Shown: piece after piece, positions 41,603 to 51,440 of the stretch | Layout of the letters: the number at the start of each line of letters is the position of its first letter | Position numbering within the stretch: the first letter of the stretch is position 1 | NCBI GenBank assembly: GCA_020635015.1 | Contig: JACKAP010000004.1 | Coordinates: forward strand, 1-64,000 | Length of the DNA stretch: 64,000 nt | Source of the DNA: Calditrichia bacterium | GTDB lineage: Bacteria; Calditrichota; Calditrichia; RBG-13-44-9; J075 | Direction: 5' to 3' | Program-made: the position numbers and the translations under genes | The notes under the pieces: generated by a model | Database searches by the model: none | What the model was told of the DNA's origin: nothing | What the model saw: only the letters and a program-made list of their open reading frames with translations

Positions 41603-44600
41603 ATGACCTTTTTGTTAGCTGATAAAAGAAATGCATTCATCATAAATTCCGGCCGCTGGCTCAGCGCATTACTGGTGACCGGGTTGCTGTGCCTGCCGGC
41701 ACGAGCCCAGACCTTTGCCGATTCTTCCTCCCAACTGGTGCCCCTGAACAACACCTTCGTGTGGGGATGCAGCGCGGCCGATTTTAACAACGACGGGCTG
41801 GTTGATATCTACCATGAGGGCCGGCTCTATCTGAACAAAGGGAAAGCGGGTTTTGTCGACGTGCTGTCCCAGACCGGGATTAATGAAGGCAGCAATGTCT
41901 TTGGATCGGTGTTCGGGGATTATAACAATGACGGTTATCTCGATGTGCTCTTCGAGGATTTTGGCCCTCCCAGCAAGCTCTACCGCAATGACATCCGCCG
42001 TCATTTTACCCACGTGAACGCCCAGGTGGGACTGAATGTGATTGGATTGACCCAGGGCGCCGCCTGGGGCGATTATAACCTCGACGGCGCGCTGGACCTT
42101 TATTCCAATGAGGATACCGGCGACAACCAACTCTTCGAGAACGTCAATCGCCAGAACTTCAACGAGGTGACGGTGACTTCCGGGGTGGTGACCCAGGGAA
42201 ATTCCTACGGCACCGCCTGGGGCGATTACAACAATGACGGCTTTCCGGATATCTTCATCGCCACCTGTAACAGCAGCCCTTTCAATTCCATCAAGCACCT
42301 GCTGCGCAACAACGGCGACGGCACTTTTACTGATGTCAACTATGCTGCCGGGGTCGCGGATTCATTGGCTAGCTGGGGCATCGTCTGGCTGGATTATGAC
42401 AATGACGGCGACTGGGATATTTATATCGCCAATACCAACCATCCGCCCCGCCCGGGACACAACAAGCTTTACCGCAACAACGGCGATGAGACCTTCACTG
42501 ATGTGGCGCTGCAGGCCGGGGTGCAAGGGGTCAGCTCGGAGTCGAGCTTCGGCGCCTCGGCGGCCGATTTCGACAATGACGGCTGGATCGATATCTACGT
42601 GGCCAACTCCAACCATCAGCACCGTCTCTACCGCAATAACGGCGACGGCACCTTTAGCGATATCGCCCCCACCGCCGGGATCACCGAGAACAATCACCAG
42701 GCGGCAGCGGTGGCTGATTTTAATAATGACGGCTGGATGGACATCTTCAGCGCCGGAGGGCCGCAGAACCGCCTGATGATCAATCGCGGCGGTTCCGGCA
42801 ACTGGATCAAGATCAACGCCCGGGGCACTGTCTCCAACTATTTCGGGGTGGGCACCCGCGTCGAGGTCTACGCCGGGGGGCAGTTCCAGATGCGCGAAAT
42901 CCGCGCCGGCGACAGCTTCTGTTCCCAGAACGAGCTGTTCATCGCCCACTTCGGCCTCGGCAGCGCGGTGGCGGTCGATTCGATCCTGCTGAAATGGCCC
43001 GGCGGCATCATTGATAAGCTGGAAAATGTGGAAGTCAATCAGCACGTGACCATCGTCGAAGCCGGCGGCCTGCTGCTGCCGCAGCGGATGTTCCAACTGA
43101 GCTTTCCGGAAAATAACCGTACCGTGCGCATGCTTTCCCAGGTGCAGTTCACCTGGAAAAGCGCCGGCGCCGATATTCCCGGGGAGGCGAACGGAGAGCT
43201 GAGCTACGATCTGCACCTCTGGGGCAGCGGGCTGGATACGGTGATCAGCGGCCTGAGCGGAAACTATGCTTCTGTGCCCGCGGTGCTTTTCAACGAGAAT
43301 CAATCCTACCAGTGGATGATCGAAGCGCGCGACGGCTATTCGGTGACCGCCTCCCGGGAAATCTTCACCTTTACTTATAACCGCCAGGCGTTCGAGGATA
43401 TCAGCGGCAACGGCCTTGCGATTGATGATGGCTATTCCGAGGGAGTTGCCTGGGGAGATTATGACGATGACGGGGATCTCGATCTGTTCGTCGCCAACAT
43501 CATCAACCAGAACAACCTGTTCTACGACAATGACGGCGACGGCACCTTTACCCAACTGTCCAGCGGGCCGGTGGTCAATGACGGAGGATTTTCCTACGGG
43601 GGGCATTTCGTCGATTATGACCAGGACGGCGATCTCGATCTTTACGTGATCAATCGCGGCCAGGGGGTTGCCCAGGCCAATTTTCTCTACGATAACGACG
43701 GAGGCGTGTTCAGCAAAAACACCACCAGCCTGATCGCCAGCGAAGCCGCACCGTCCTGGAGCGGCGCCTGGGCGGATTATGACCATGACGGCTATCCCGA
43801 CCTCTTCCTGGCCAATTTCAACGCCGCCAATTATCTTTATCACAACAATGGAGACGGCACTTTTGAGCGCATTCTCAGCGGTGATATCGTTACTGACGTT
43901 GCCGCCTCACTGGGATGTGCCTGGGGCGATTACGACAATGACGGGGACGCCGACCTCTTCGTGGCCAATTTTGATCCCAACTTTGCCGGGGGGCCGGGGC
44001 AGAATAACGCCCTTTACCGCAACAATGGCGACGGCAGCTTCAGCAAAATTACCGCCGGGGCGATCGTCAACGACGGGGGCAGTTCCGCCGGCGCCAGTTG
44101 GGGCGATTATGACAATGACGGCGATCTCGATCTTTTCGTGACCAATTATTTTGACGAAAATAATTTTCTGTATGAGAACAACGGCGACGGCAGCTTTACG
44201 CCGATTACGGCCGGCATTATGGTCAACGACGGCGGGCTTTCGGTGGGCAGCGCCTGGGGCGATTATGACAATGACGGGGATCTCGACCTCTTTGTCGGCG
44301 ATGACGGCGGGGCGAACCGGCTGTATGAGAATCTGGGCGGGGGGAATTTTACCGCGATTGAAGGGGTCAATATAGTCAATACCCCCGGCCGCTCCAACGG
44401 CGCCGCCTGGATCGATTACGACCGTGACGGGGATATCGACCTCTTTGTGGCCAACGGTGATGCGACTCCCCAAAGCAATTCCCTTTACCGCAACCGCATG
44501 AACAGCGCCAACCGTTTTCTCCAGCTCCATCTGGACGGCAACGCTTCCAACTACGACGCCATCGGGGCGAAGGTGCGGGTGAAGGCAAGAATCGACGGCC

Positions 44601-45106
44601 AGCCGGTGTGGCAGCTGCGCGAGGCATCTTCTCAGAGCGGCTACAATAGCCACAGCAGCTACGAGTTCTATTTCGGCCTGGGCGACGCCATTGCCGCCGA
44701 CACCCTGGCAATTTATTGGCCTTCCGGGTGGGTGCAGGTGCTGACCGACGTGCCGGCCGGTCAGTTTCTGACTATCGCCGAGGATTCCCAGCGGGTGGTG
44801 GGGCTGAATGGCGGGAAGGCGGTGCCGGAACATTTCGAGCTGCGCCAGAACTATCCTAACCCCTTCAATCCGGCGACAGTGATCGAATACCAGTTGCCCG
44901 ATGACAGTGCGGTTCGCCTGAGCGTGTTCAACCTGCTGGGCCAGCGGGTGGTCACCCTGGTCAACGCCCGCCAGCCGGCCGGGGTCTATGAAGTGCGCTG
45001 GGACGGCCGCGACGCCTCCGGCCGACCCCTGGCCAGCGGCATCTACCTCTACCGCTTGGAGACGCCGGCATATTCTCAATCCCGCAAGCTCGTCCTGCTC
45101 CGGTAG
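41603..45106 (+). CDS. Giant secreted FG-GAP/ASPIC (CRTAC1-like) protein with sorting domain
   Basis: A 1167-residue exported protein; signal ends LPARAQ and GAGGAG precedes the ATG. It is built as two similar halves. Half one: FG-GAP repeats with DFNNDGLVD, DYNNDGYLD and DYDNDGDWD calcium loops, then an ASPIC/UnbV domain (GVGTRVEVYAGGQFQMREI, ~400-495). A fibronectin/Ig-like spacer follows (~500-590). Half two: seven more DYDNDGD repeats (~600-960) and a second ASPIC domain (GAKVRVKARIDGQ). The C-terminus FELRQNYPNPFNPAT ... KLVLLR is the sorting domain. It probably forms two calcium-stabilised seven-bladed propellers on the cell surface. Confidence 0.9.
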   Translation: MTFLLADKRNAFIINSGRWLSALLVTGLLCLPARAQTFADSSSQLVPLNNTFVWGCSAADFNNDGLVDIYHEGRLYLNKGKAGFVDVLSQTGINEGSNVFGSVFGDYNNDGYLDVLFEDFGPPSKLYRNDIRRHFTHVNAQVGLNVIGLTQGAAWGDYNLDGALDLYSNEDTGDNQLFENVNRQNFNEVTVTSGVVTQGNSYGTAWGDYNNDGFPDIFIATCNSSPFNSIKHLLRNNGDGTFTDVNYAAGVADSLASWGIVWLDYDNDGDWDIYIANTNHPPRPGHNKLYRNNGDETFTDVALQAGVQGVSSESSFGASAADFDNDGWIDIYVANSNHQHRLYRNNGDGTFSDIAPTAGITENNHQAAAVADFNNDGWMDIFSAGGPQNRLMINRGGSGNWIKINARGTVSNYFGVGTRVEVYAGGQFQMREIRAGDSFCSQNELFIAHFGLGSAVAVDSILLKWPGGIIDKLENVEVNQHVTIVEAGGLLLPQRMFQLSFPENNRTVRMLSQVQFTWKSAGADIPGEANGELSYDLHLWGSGLDTVISGLSGNYASVPAVLFNENQSYQWMIEARDGYSVTASREIFTFTYNRQAFEDISGNGLAIDDGYSEGVAWGDYDDDGDLDLFVANIINQNNLFYDNDGDGTFTQLSSGPVVNDGGFSYGGHFVDYDQDGDLDLYVINRGQGVAQANFLYDNDGGVFSKNTTSLIASEAAPSWSGAWADYDHDGYPDLFLANFNAANYLYHNNGDGTFERILSGDIVTDVAASLGCAWGDYDNDGDADLFVANFDPNFAGGPGQNNALYRNNGDGSFSKITAGAIVNDGGSSAGASWGDYDNDGDLDLFVTNYFDENNFLYENNGDGSFTPITAGIMVNDGGLSVGSAWGDYDNDGDLDLFVGDDGGANRLYENLGGGNFTAIEGVNIVNTPGRSNGAAWIDYDRDGDIDLFVANGDATPQSNSLYRNRMNSANRFLQLHLDGNASNYDAIGAKVRVKARIDGQPVWQLREASSQSGYNSHSSYEFYFGLGDAIAADTLAIYWPSGWVQVLTDVPAGQFLTIAEDSQRVVGLNGGKAVPEHFELRQNYPNPFNPATVIEYQLPDDSAVRLSVFNLLGQRVVTLVNARQPAGVYEVRWDGRDASGRPLASGIYLYRLETPAYSQSRKLVLLR

Positions 45107-45112
45107 GCGGTG

Positions 45113-45172
45113 ATATTCGGCGGGCGGGAAAAATTTTTGAACTGCGAAAAATTTTTCCCGCCCGCCGAATAT
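45113..45172. terminator. Perfect 26-bp hairpin between converging genes
   Basis: 45113-45138 and 45147-45172 are exact complements with an 8-nt loop. The stem contains AAAAATTTTT next to a GC block, so it can act as a bidirectional terminator for the FG-GAP gene and apgM. It could equally be another structured repeat of the type at 5359 and 7332. Confidence 0.6.
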
Positions 45173-45281
45173 TTGCGCACTAATCTTGCACGATCTGGTG
45201 CCAAGCTTTTCGTCAAACAAACGCTGTGAATTGGTCCGCTTTTAAAAACGTGCCAACGAATTCGTCCCGGTCGGCAGAATA

Positions 45282-45328
45282 AAAAGGGGAGCGGAAATTT
45301 TCGCAGAAAATTTCCGCTCCCCCCTTTT
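45282..45328. terminator. GC-rich hairpin with A/T flanks, apgM side
   Basis: AAAAGGGGAGCGGAAATTTTC pairs with a complementary GAAAATTTCCGCTCC plus CCCCTTTT, with two extra C and a 3-nt loop (sequence shown in parts). On the minus strand it ends in an A/T run after apgM. A likely second bidirectional terminator. Confidence 0.6.
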
Positions 45329-45340
45329 ATCAATCCGCCA

Positions 45341-46549
45341 TTAGGCGCCGAATTTTTTGAGGCGCAGCGCATTGGCCAGCGCCAGCATGATCAGGTGCTT
45401 GGTGGCCATGCGCCCGATGGCGCCCTTATGGCAATCGCGCTCGCCGAAGCGGGTGACTATATCCGGGCGGGAATACTGCGACCATAACAGCACCGGCACC
45501 GGGTGCCAGCTGTGGTTCTTCAGAGCGGAGGGGGTAGAGTGGTCGCCGGTAACCACCAGCACCGCCGGGTTTAGCTCGCGGAGCTGCCCACACCAGCGGT
45601 CGATCTCCTCGATCACATGCACTTTTTTCTCATAATCGCCGTCTTCCCCGGTGCTGTCGGTCTTCTTGAAGTGGATGAAGAAGAAATCGTACTTTTTCCA
45701 GTTCTCTTTCAGGGTCTGCCACATCGCCTCATAGGTCGGAGGTTTGGGAGCGATGTCCATTCCGACCAGGCGGCCCAGTCCGCGGTACATCGGGTATTGG
45801 GCGATGGCCAGCGACTTCAGGCCGTAGCGCTCCTCCATGGTGGGCAGGGGATCGAAGCGGGCAAATCCCCGCGCCAGCAGCATGTTAGCGGGATGTTCAT
45901 CCTTCAGCAGGGTCCGCACCTGGCTCAGGAATTCCTTAACATATTTGACGGTGCGCCGGGAGTTCTCGTCGCCGCCCACCGGCTCGCGGGGGGGCAGGCC
46001 GATCTTTTGAGGGTCGGTGTCGTTGATGTCGCCGCCCAGTTTGTCGCCGCGCAACACCAGCACCGCCCGGTGCTCCGACTCGGTTTCCAGGAAATATTCG
46101 ATACCATCGCTGAGCTTTACGTTGGCGCGAATCTTCTCGCACAGCCGCTGGTTGGTCTCGGTGGGGATGCGCCCCGCCCGGCGGTCGGCCACTTTTCCCT
46201 CCTTGTCCAGAGTGCAGAAATTCAGCCGGGCGGCGACGTCGCGGCCGGTAAGGGTAAAGTCGACTCCCAGGGCGGAGAGCACCCCGCGGCCGATCAGAAA
46301 TTCCAGAGGATCGTAGCCGAACAGGGCCAGGTGTCCCGGTCCGCTGCCCGGGGTGATGCCCGGCGAGACCGGATCGAGCGCCCCGCAGATCCCTTCGGTG
46401 GCAAACTGGTCGAGAATGGGGGTTGAGGCCGTCTCCAACTCGGTGTCGGCATGCTTGCCCATCGGCAATCCGCCCAGGCCGTCCATGATCAGAAAAATGA
46501 TTTTACTGTCGTTGGTGGTGATCAATTCTTTCAGGATTTCCGGTTTCAT
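45341..46549 (-). CDS. apgM: 2,3-bisphosphoglycerate-independent phosphoglycerate mutase, ApgM type
   Basis: A 402-residue enzyme of the alkaline-phosphatase superfamily that interconverts 3- and 2-phosphoglycerate in glycolysis. The start at 46549 has GGAGGCGAT upstream; an in-frame extension to 46741 runs through repeat DNA and is rejected. Hallmarks: metal-binding IIFLIMDGLGG (residues ~17-27), the catalytic Ser loop PGSGPGHLALFGYDP (~70), PTETNQRL, FFIHFKKTDSTGEDGD and the C-terminal VVTGDHSTPSALKNHSWHPVP metal-binding segment (in part). Length and motifs fit the archaeal-type ApgM rather than GpmI. Monocistronic; converges on the FG-GAP gene. Confidence 0.93.
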   Translation of the reverse strand: MKPEILKELITTNDSKIIFLIMDGLGGLPMGKHADTELETASTPILDQFATEGICGALDPVSPGITPGSGPGHLALFGYDPLEFLIGRGVLSALGVDFTLTGRDVAARLNFCTLDKEGKVADRRAGRIPTETNQRLCEKIRANVKLSDGIEYFLETESEHRAVLVLRGDKLGGDINDTDPQKIGLPPREPVGGDENSRRTVKYVKEFLSQVRTLLKDEHPANMLLARGFARFDPLPTMEERYGLKSLAIAQYPMYRGLGRLVGMDIAPKPPTYEAMWQTLKENWKKYDFFFIHFKKTDSTGEDGDYEKKVHVIEEIDRWCGQLRELNPAVLVVTGDHSTPSALKNHSWHPVPVLLWSQYSRPDIVTRFGERDCHKGAIGRMATKHLIMLALANALRLKKFGA

Positions 46550-46642
46550 ATCGCCTCCGTTTGGTTTTTTACATTTGGTTGCCCTAATATACCATTCAAA
46601 CCGGGTGGGATAAAACAAAAATACATGAAACCGGAGGAGACT

Positions 46643-47095
46643 GCAAGGGCAACCGCCCCTGATTTTCTCGCTGGACGCTTCGTAAATCTGTGCCCGCCTT
46701 GGATAAGGCGGGGAATAATGGATTTTGCACTGTGCATGCAAAGTTCAATCCGTAGGGCCAATCCCGGCGTGGTGCCGCGTGTCGGGATTTCCGGTATCCC
46801 GCACGTCAGTGCCCCGCGGCGCCACGCCGGGATCCCCCCTACACCTCAAACCGATTGGGTAACATAAACGAAATGAAGCGAGAAGGGATAGCAAGCGCCA
46901 ACCGCCCCTGATTTTCTCGCTGGACGCTTCAGAAATCTGTCCCCGCCTTGGATAAGGCGGGGAATAATGGATTTTGCACTGTGCATGCAAAGTTCAATCC
47001 GTAGGGCCAATCCCGGCGTGGTGCTGCGTGTCGGGATTTAACGTATCCCGCACGTCAGTGCCCCGCGGCACCACGCCGGGATCCCCCCCTACACC
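46643..47095. repeat. Two direct repeats of about 204 bp (248-bp period), each containing a D-like segment
   Basis: 46643-46846 and 46891-47095 are about 95 percent alike. Each runs: an inverted D segment (CAACCGCCCCTGATTTTCTC, GCCTTGGATAAGGCGGGG), GCACTGTGCATGC, CAATCCCGGCGTGGTGC, then a complementary GCACCACGCCGGGATCC in two pieces. The second copy's terminal CTACACC contains the stop codon of the hybrid kinase. The 46550-47088 gap holds no gene. Confidence 0.9.
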
Positions 47096-49320
47096 GAGAA
47101 GCCGTTTTTGTGGAAGGGCGTCCCCCGCCCCACCACCCGCACCAGCTCCTGGCGAATCAGCTCGATGTTGAAGGGTTTTTTGATCATGCCGTCAATCAGG
47201 CCTTCACTCCGGGGCAGCGCCTGATCCAACTGATTCCAGCCGGTCACAATCAGCACCGGAATGTGGGGATTGAGCTGTTTCAATTTCCCTGCCAACTCAA
47301 TGCCGTTGATGTGCGGCATGCTCAGATCAGCGAAGACCGCATCGCACTGGTGCTTCTTGAATTTCAGCAGCGCCTCCCGGGCGTCAGAGGCGGTATAGAC
47401 CTCACAGCCTTCATCTTCGAGCATCTCCGCCAGGGTTTCCCGCACGATGCCCTCATCTTCGACCAGCAGCACTTTGTAGCCCAGAGGCTGATAAAATGCC
47501 GGTCGGGCAGGGGAGTGGGGGACGATCTCGCTGCTGCTGGCAGGAAGCTCGATCAAAAAGATCGACCCCTTGTGGGGGATAGAATCGACATAGATGGTGC
47601 CGCGGTGCCGCTGCACGATATCCCGGGCGATGCTCAATCCCAGGCCGTTGCCCTGCTTGCCCTTGGTGGTGTAAAACTTCTCAAAGATCTTCTCGCGAAT
47701 CTCGTGGGGAATTCCGATGCCGGTGTCGCTGATAAAAATCAGCACCTCCTGCTCCTTGAGGGTGGTCTGGATGGAAAGCTTTCCCCCCCGGGGCATGGCG
47801 TCGAGCGCATTGTTGATCAGGTTGAGGATCACTTCCCGCAATTCATGAGAATTGCCGCTGACCGGCTTGATGTCGCCCAGGTTCAGCTCCAGATCGTAAT
47901 GGATGCCGCGCAGTTGGGCTTCATCCTCAAAGCGCGGGCGGGCGATGTCCACCACCTCCTGCACCAGGGCATTGAGATTGATGGTCTGGGGAGTCTTCCC
48001 GCTTTTTTTCCGGGCGGAAAAATTTTGCAGGCGCTGAATGCTGGCGGCCCCGTCTTTGGCCGCCTGGAGGATCAGCTCCAGGTCGCGGAATTGGGTGGAT
48101 TCCTTCAGCCGTTTCTGCAGCAGCTGGCCCTTGCCGATGATCACGCTGAGGATATTGTTGAGATGGTGGGCGGTATTGCCGGCCAGTTCGCCGAGGGTCT
48201 TCATCCGTTCCAAATGTTTGAGATAGGACTCATATTTCTGGGTCTGCTCCAGCAGGGATTTCTTTTCGATCAGCTGGGTCATCAGGTAGAAGATGAAGCG
48301 GTAGAGCTGCACTTCGTCATGATTGAGGTGGGTGGTATGCCGGTCGAAGGCCACCAGCCAGACCCCCAGGTAGGTATTGTTGAGCACAAAAGGGAAAAAC
48401 AGGCCGGCGCCGACCGGAAAGCGGTCCAGGGCCGGAGAGAGCACCTCGTTGAGCGGATGTCCGGGATTTTCCCGGCGCCAGAACAGATCCTGGCCGGCTT
48501 CGAAGATTTCCAGCGGTGAATGGGCCAGCCCCAGCAGCAGGTCGATGCCGGCATCTCCAAACTGCGGGTCGCGAAAGCCCTCGTCGAGCATGCGCCATTT
48601 CTGCTTTCCGGGGATTCCCAGGAACAGGGCGGTATATTGCACCTGGGGCTGACGCACCACCGAATCCAGTAACTGGCGCAGCACGCTCTTGATGGAGTTG
48701 CGCGCTTTGCCGGCTACAGGCAGGTTATCAAAAATTTGCAGCGATCCGTTCTTTTCCGCCAGGTAATTGTGCAGATAGGTGTTTTCGATGGCAAAACTCA
48801 CCATGTTGGCCATGCTGCTCAGGAACTGCTTATCCTGCAGGCGCAGGTAGCGGTCGCCCCCTCCGTGCCACATCACCAGGGCGCCGATCATCTTGCCGTG
48901 CATTTCCAGGGGAATGCCCACCCAGGCAGTCGCCTCCAGCGCGCCGGCCTCCACTCCCAGATTTTCGCAGAAGCGGCGATAGTTGTTGGTCAACACCACC
49001 TGGCGCTTGCTGAGCACGTAATTATAGAGATTGTTTTGCCCGTTGAGGGTTTCCGCCGGCACCGCCTGGCGGGTGCTGCGGTCATATACAAACTTGACCG
49101 GCCGCTGATTGTGATGGGAGATGATCAGTTCGGCCTGATAATCGGGGTAGATTTTGCGCAGTTCGCTGTGAAACACACTCAGGATGGTTTTGAAATCCCG
49201 GGCGCCGAAAATCTGCCGGCTAAAGGATGCGAAATACTCCAGAAGCTGATTCGCCCCTTCTCCGGTGGCGGTGAAATGTTCTAAATTGGAATAATAAGCG
49301 TTTTTCATGAATGCTGTCAT
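47089..49320 (-). CDS. Hybrid histidine kinase: GAF, HisKA/HATPase, receiver
   Basis: A 743-residue soluble hybrid kinase. An N-terminal GAF-like domain (~30-195; SKRQVVLTNNYRRFCENLGV, WVGIPLEMHGKMIGALVMWH in part) is followed by a second sensor-like region (~215-365), which leads to HisKA with H-box ELAGNTAHHLNN near residue 385. Then a HATPase domain has NLINNALDAMPRGG, DTGIGIPHEI, FEKFYTTKG and NGLGLS. A C-terminal receiver has the acidic pair VEDEG and phospho-acceptor FADLSMP near residue 665. The start is ATG 49320 or 49308; an AGGG lies between. No cognate output gene is adjacent. The TAG stop falls inside the 46891-47095 repeat. Confidence 0.9.
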   Translation of the reverse strand: MTAFMKNAYYSNLEHFTATGEGANQLLEYFASFSRQIFGARDFKTILSVFHSELRKIYPDYQAELIISHHNQRPVKFVYDRSTRQAVPAETLNGQNNLYNYVLSKRQVVLTNNYRRFCENLGVEAGALEATAWVGIPLEMHGKMIGALVMWHGGGDRYLRLQDKQFLSSMANMVSFAIENTYLHNYLAEKNGSLQIFDNLPVAGKARNSIKSVLRQLLDSVVRQPQVQYTALFLGIPGKQKWRMLDEGFRDPQFGDAGIDLLLGLAHSPLEIFEAGQDLFWRRENPGHPLNEVLSPALDRFPVGAGLFFPFVLNNTYLGVWLVAFDRHTTHLNHDEVQLYRFIFYLMTQLIEKKSLLEQTQKYESYLKHLERMKTLGELAGNTAHHLNNILSVIIGKGQLLQKRLKESTQFRDLELILQAAKDGAASIQRLQNFSARKKSGKTPQTINLNALVQEVVDIARPRFEDEAQLRGIHYDLELNLGDIKPVSGNSHELREVILNLINNALDAMPRGGKLSIQTTLKEQEVLIFISDTGIGIPHEIREKIFEKFYTTKGKQGNGLGLSIARDIVQRHRGTIYVDSIPHKGSIFLIELPASSSEIVPHSPARPAFYQPLGYKVLLVEDEGIVRETLAEMLEDEGCEVYTASDAREALLKFKKHQCDAVFADLSMPHINGIELAGKLKQLNPHIPVLIVTGWNQLDQALPRSEGLIDGMIKKPFNIELIRQELVRVVGRGTPFHKNGFSV

Positions 49321-49776
49321 CCCTAAAAAAATAGAAGCATGGATGCTGGCAATGCTGCTTAATAAGATATCAAACAGGCATTCCAGCCAACAGCAAAGCG
49401 CCGGACCATCAGATGCGACCGGATGCTTTTTAAGCTCGTCTGGGAATAAACTCCCTGGAGATGTGTTGGTTCACATCAAAGTGCTTCGGGAAATATGAAA
49501 GACCGTTACGATGTAGTGATATTACCGCAAATTAAAACATAATATTACCTCGATTTTCCGCTAAAAGCAAGATGAAATGTTGCTAAAGTGAAAAGAAATA
49601 TCCGTTTATTCTGGCTCAGAAATAGCACCGGTATCCCCGTGCAAGATCGTATCTTTTGACTCATGCCACCCGGGAAAAAGCCGATACTAGCCCCGGGGTC
49701 CCCTAAAAAAGGTTTCGTTTTCCTTATAAAATAGCATATATTTATGCAACATTGCGAATTAGGATAATATGGGTGT
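49321..49776. other. AT-rich intergenic region with no recognised gene
   Basis: Divergent gap between the hybrid kinase and the signalling cluster. It is AT-richer than its surroundings, unusually free of the repeat arrays that fill other gaps, and shows only weak promoter-like TATAAAAT and GGATAATAT boxes near 49730-49770. It probably contains the divergent promoters. Confidence 0.5.
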
Positions 49777-51024
49777 ATGAACTCGAAGTTACAAAAGCAG
49801 AAACAGATCCTGGCGATGCTCAATGCCAAGTCGCCGCCGGCGCTGAAAACGGCGGACCCGCTTGAGGGCGGCGGGTATGTAACCGAACCGGACGATTCAT
49901 ACCCTGATCAGCGTCTGATCAACCAGATTTTCCAGTTCCACAAAAGTATTATCCAAAATATCAATGCCGGTCTGATCACCACCGATCTGGACGGGGAGAT
50001 CACTTTCGCCAATAAGATCGCCGCCCGGCTGCTCGGCTACGAGCCGGAGGATTTTCCCGGGCGGAATATCCGGTTTTTTTTTCAGTCGCCACCGGCTGCT
50101 GAGCGGTTTTTGAGTCTGTGTGCCGGTGCGGGCCGCAAGATCAGCGATTGGGAAACCGTGCTGATACGCCAGAACCGGCAGGAGATCATCGTGGGTATCG
50201 ATGCGGCGCATTTCGAGGATGCCACCAACCATTTTACCGGCATCGTCTGTTTGCTGCGCGACCTCACCGAGGTGCATCATCTGCGCAGTCAGGTGGAGCG
50301 AATGGAGCGGCTGGCGCTGTTGGGGGAGCTTTCGGCCGGGATTGCCCACGAGGTGCGCAATCCCATGGCCGGCATCAAGGCAGCAACTCAGCTTCTGGAG
50401 GAGCAGGGGCTGAGCGATCCGTTGCAGGTGCAGTTGCTGGAACGGATCGTGCGGGAAACCGACCGGGCCAATCGCCTGCTGAAGGAGTTTTTTAAATTCG
50501 CCAAACCGACCCGGCCACAGGCGGATTTCCATGATTTGCAGAAGATCGTCGACCACGTCTATTGGCTGCTGGCGCCGCGCCTGAAGCAGCACAACATTCG
50601 CTATGAAAGTGATTTTGCCGAGGGCCTCCCCCGGGTGTATACCGATGAATCGCAGCTCGAACAGGTGCTGCTCAATATCTGCCTCAACGGCATCGAGGCC
50701 ATGCCCGAGGGCGGGGTGCTGAGCCTGCGCGGGAGGAAAAAGAAATTGCGTCCCCTCGCGCCGCGCCGCCAGAGCGAACAGGCGCTCCAGCCGCCCCTGG
50801 ATTATGTGCAGGTGGAGATTGCCGACAGCGGGCCCGGCATCCCTGAAAACGATCTGAAAAAGATCTTTAATCCCTTTTATACCACCAAAACCGAGGGAGC
50901 GGGCCTGGGTTTGTCGATCTGCAGCCGGCTGGTTGAAGAAAATAATGGTAAAATCGATGTGGTAAGTCACAAAGATCAGGGTACAAAGTTTATATTGGCT
51001 TTACCGACTTTCGCCAGCCGCTAG
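49777..51024 (+). CDS. Soluble PAS histidine kinase (NtrB-like)
   Basis: A 415-residue cytosolic kinase. A PAS domain (~45-165: NAGLITTDLDGEITFANK, GYEPEDFPG) is followed by HisKA with H-box GELSAGIAHEVRNPMAG near residue 190 and HATPase motifs NICLNGIEAMPEGG, DSGPGIPEND, FNPFYTTK and GAGLGLSIC. The AGIAHEVRNPL-type H-box and soluble PAS are characteristic of NtrB/AtoS-like kinases. It is the first gene of the cluster that runs to MglA; the receiver gene follows after 35 bp and is its likely partner. No Shine-Dalgarno is visible and the start is simply the first good ATG. Confidence 0.92.
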   Translation: MNSKLQKQKQILAMLNAKSPPALKTADPLEGGGYVTEPDDSYPDQRLINQIFQFHKSIIQNINAGLITTDLDGEITFANKIAARLLGYEPEDFPGRNIRFFFQSPPAAERFLSLCAGAGRKISDWETVLIRQNRQEIIVGIDAAHFEDATNHFTGIVCLLRDLTEVHHLRSQVERMERLALLGELSAGIAHEVRNPMAGIKAATQLLEEQGLSDPLQVQLLERIVRETDRANRLLKEFFKFAKPTRPQADFHDLQKIVDHVYWLLAPRLKQHNIRYESDFAEGLPRVYTDESQLEQVLLNICLNGIEAMPEGGVLSLRGRKKKLRPLAPRRQSEQALQPPLDYVQVEIADSGPGIPENDLKKIFNPFYTTKTEGAGLGLSICSRLVEENNGKIDVVSHKDQGTKFILALPTFASR

Positions 51025-51059
51025 CGCCGGAAAGGATCGGTACAGCCGGGAGGAATCGA

Positions 51060-51431
51060 TTGGGCAATGTGAAGCGATTGTTGATCGTCGATGATGAAGA
51101 GACCTTGACATTCAGTCTGTATCAAACCTTCATCACCGCGCCGGTGGAATGCGAAGTGGTGACCGCCTCCAGCGGGGAAGAAGCACTGACCCGGCTGGAA
51201 CAAGGCCCTTTTGATCTGGTGATTACCGACATTTCTATGCCGGGGATGGATGGATTAACCCTCCTGCGCTATATCAAGGCCGAAAGCGCACGGACCCAGG
51301 TCATCGTGATCACCGCCTTTGGGTCGCAGGAAAAAGAAGATGAAGCATATCAATCCGGTGCCGACTTCTATTTGGAAAAGCCGTTTGATATCCGCGAAAT
51401 AAAACGTTTGGTCATTAACATGTTAGAATAG
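51060..51431 (+). CDS. Single-domain response regulator
   Basis: A 123-residue CheY-like receiver with no output domain. The start TTG 51060 is supported by GGGAGG nine bases upstream (GTG 51069 is an alternative). Receiver hallmarks: LLIVDDEE acidic pair, phospho-acceptor VITDISMPGMDG near residue 57, the Thr of VIVITAFG and Lys in FYLEKPFD. It would relay phosphate from the upstream kinase, probably to a protein partner in the adjacent DUF4388/roadblock/MglA set, as CheY- and FrzZ-type receivers do. It is followed after 10 bp by the DUF4388 gene. Confidence 0.93.
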   Translation: MGNVKRLLIVDDEETLTFSLYQTFITAPVECEVVTASSGEEALTRLEQGPFDLVITDISMPGMDGLTLLRYIKAESARTQVIVITAFGSQEKEDEAYQSGADFYLEKPFDIREIKRLVINMLE

Positions 51432-51440
51432 GCTCAGGCT

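Noticed and set aside
46550..46741. N-terminal extension of ApgM
   Set aside because: It runs through a repeat unit, and a well-placed GGAGG precedes the ATG at 46549, where family sequence starts.
49307..49498. Small open frame between the kinases
   Set aside because: No ribosome-binding site, overlaps the hybrid kinase start region and has no protein-like composition.
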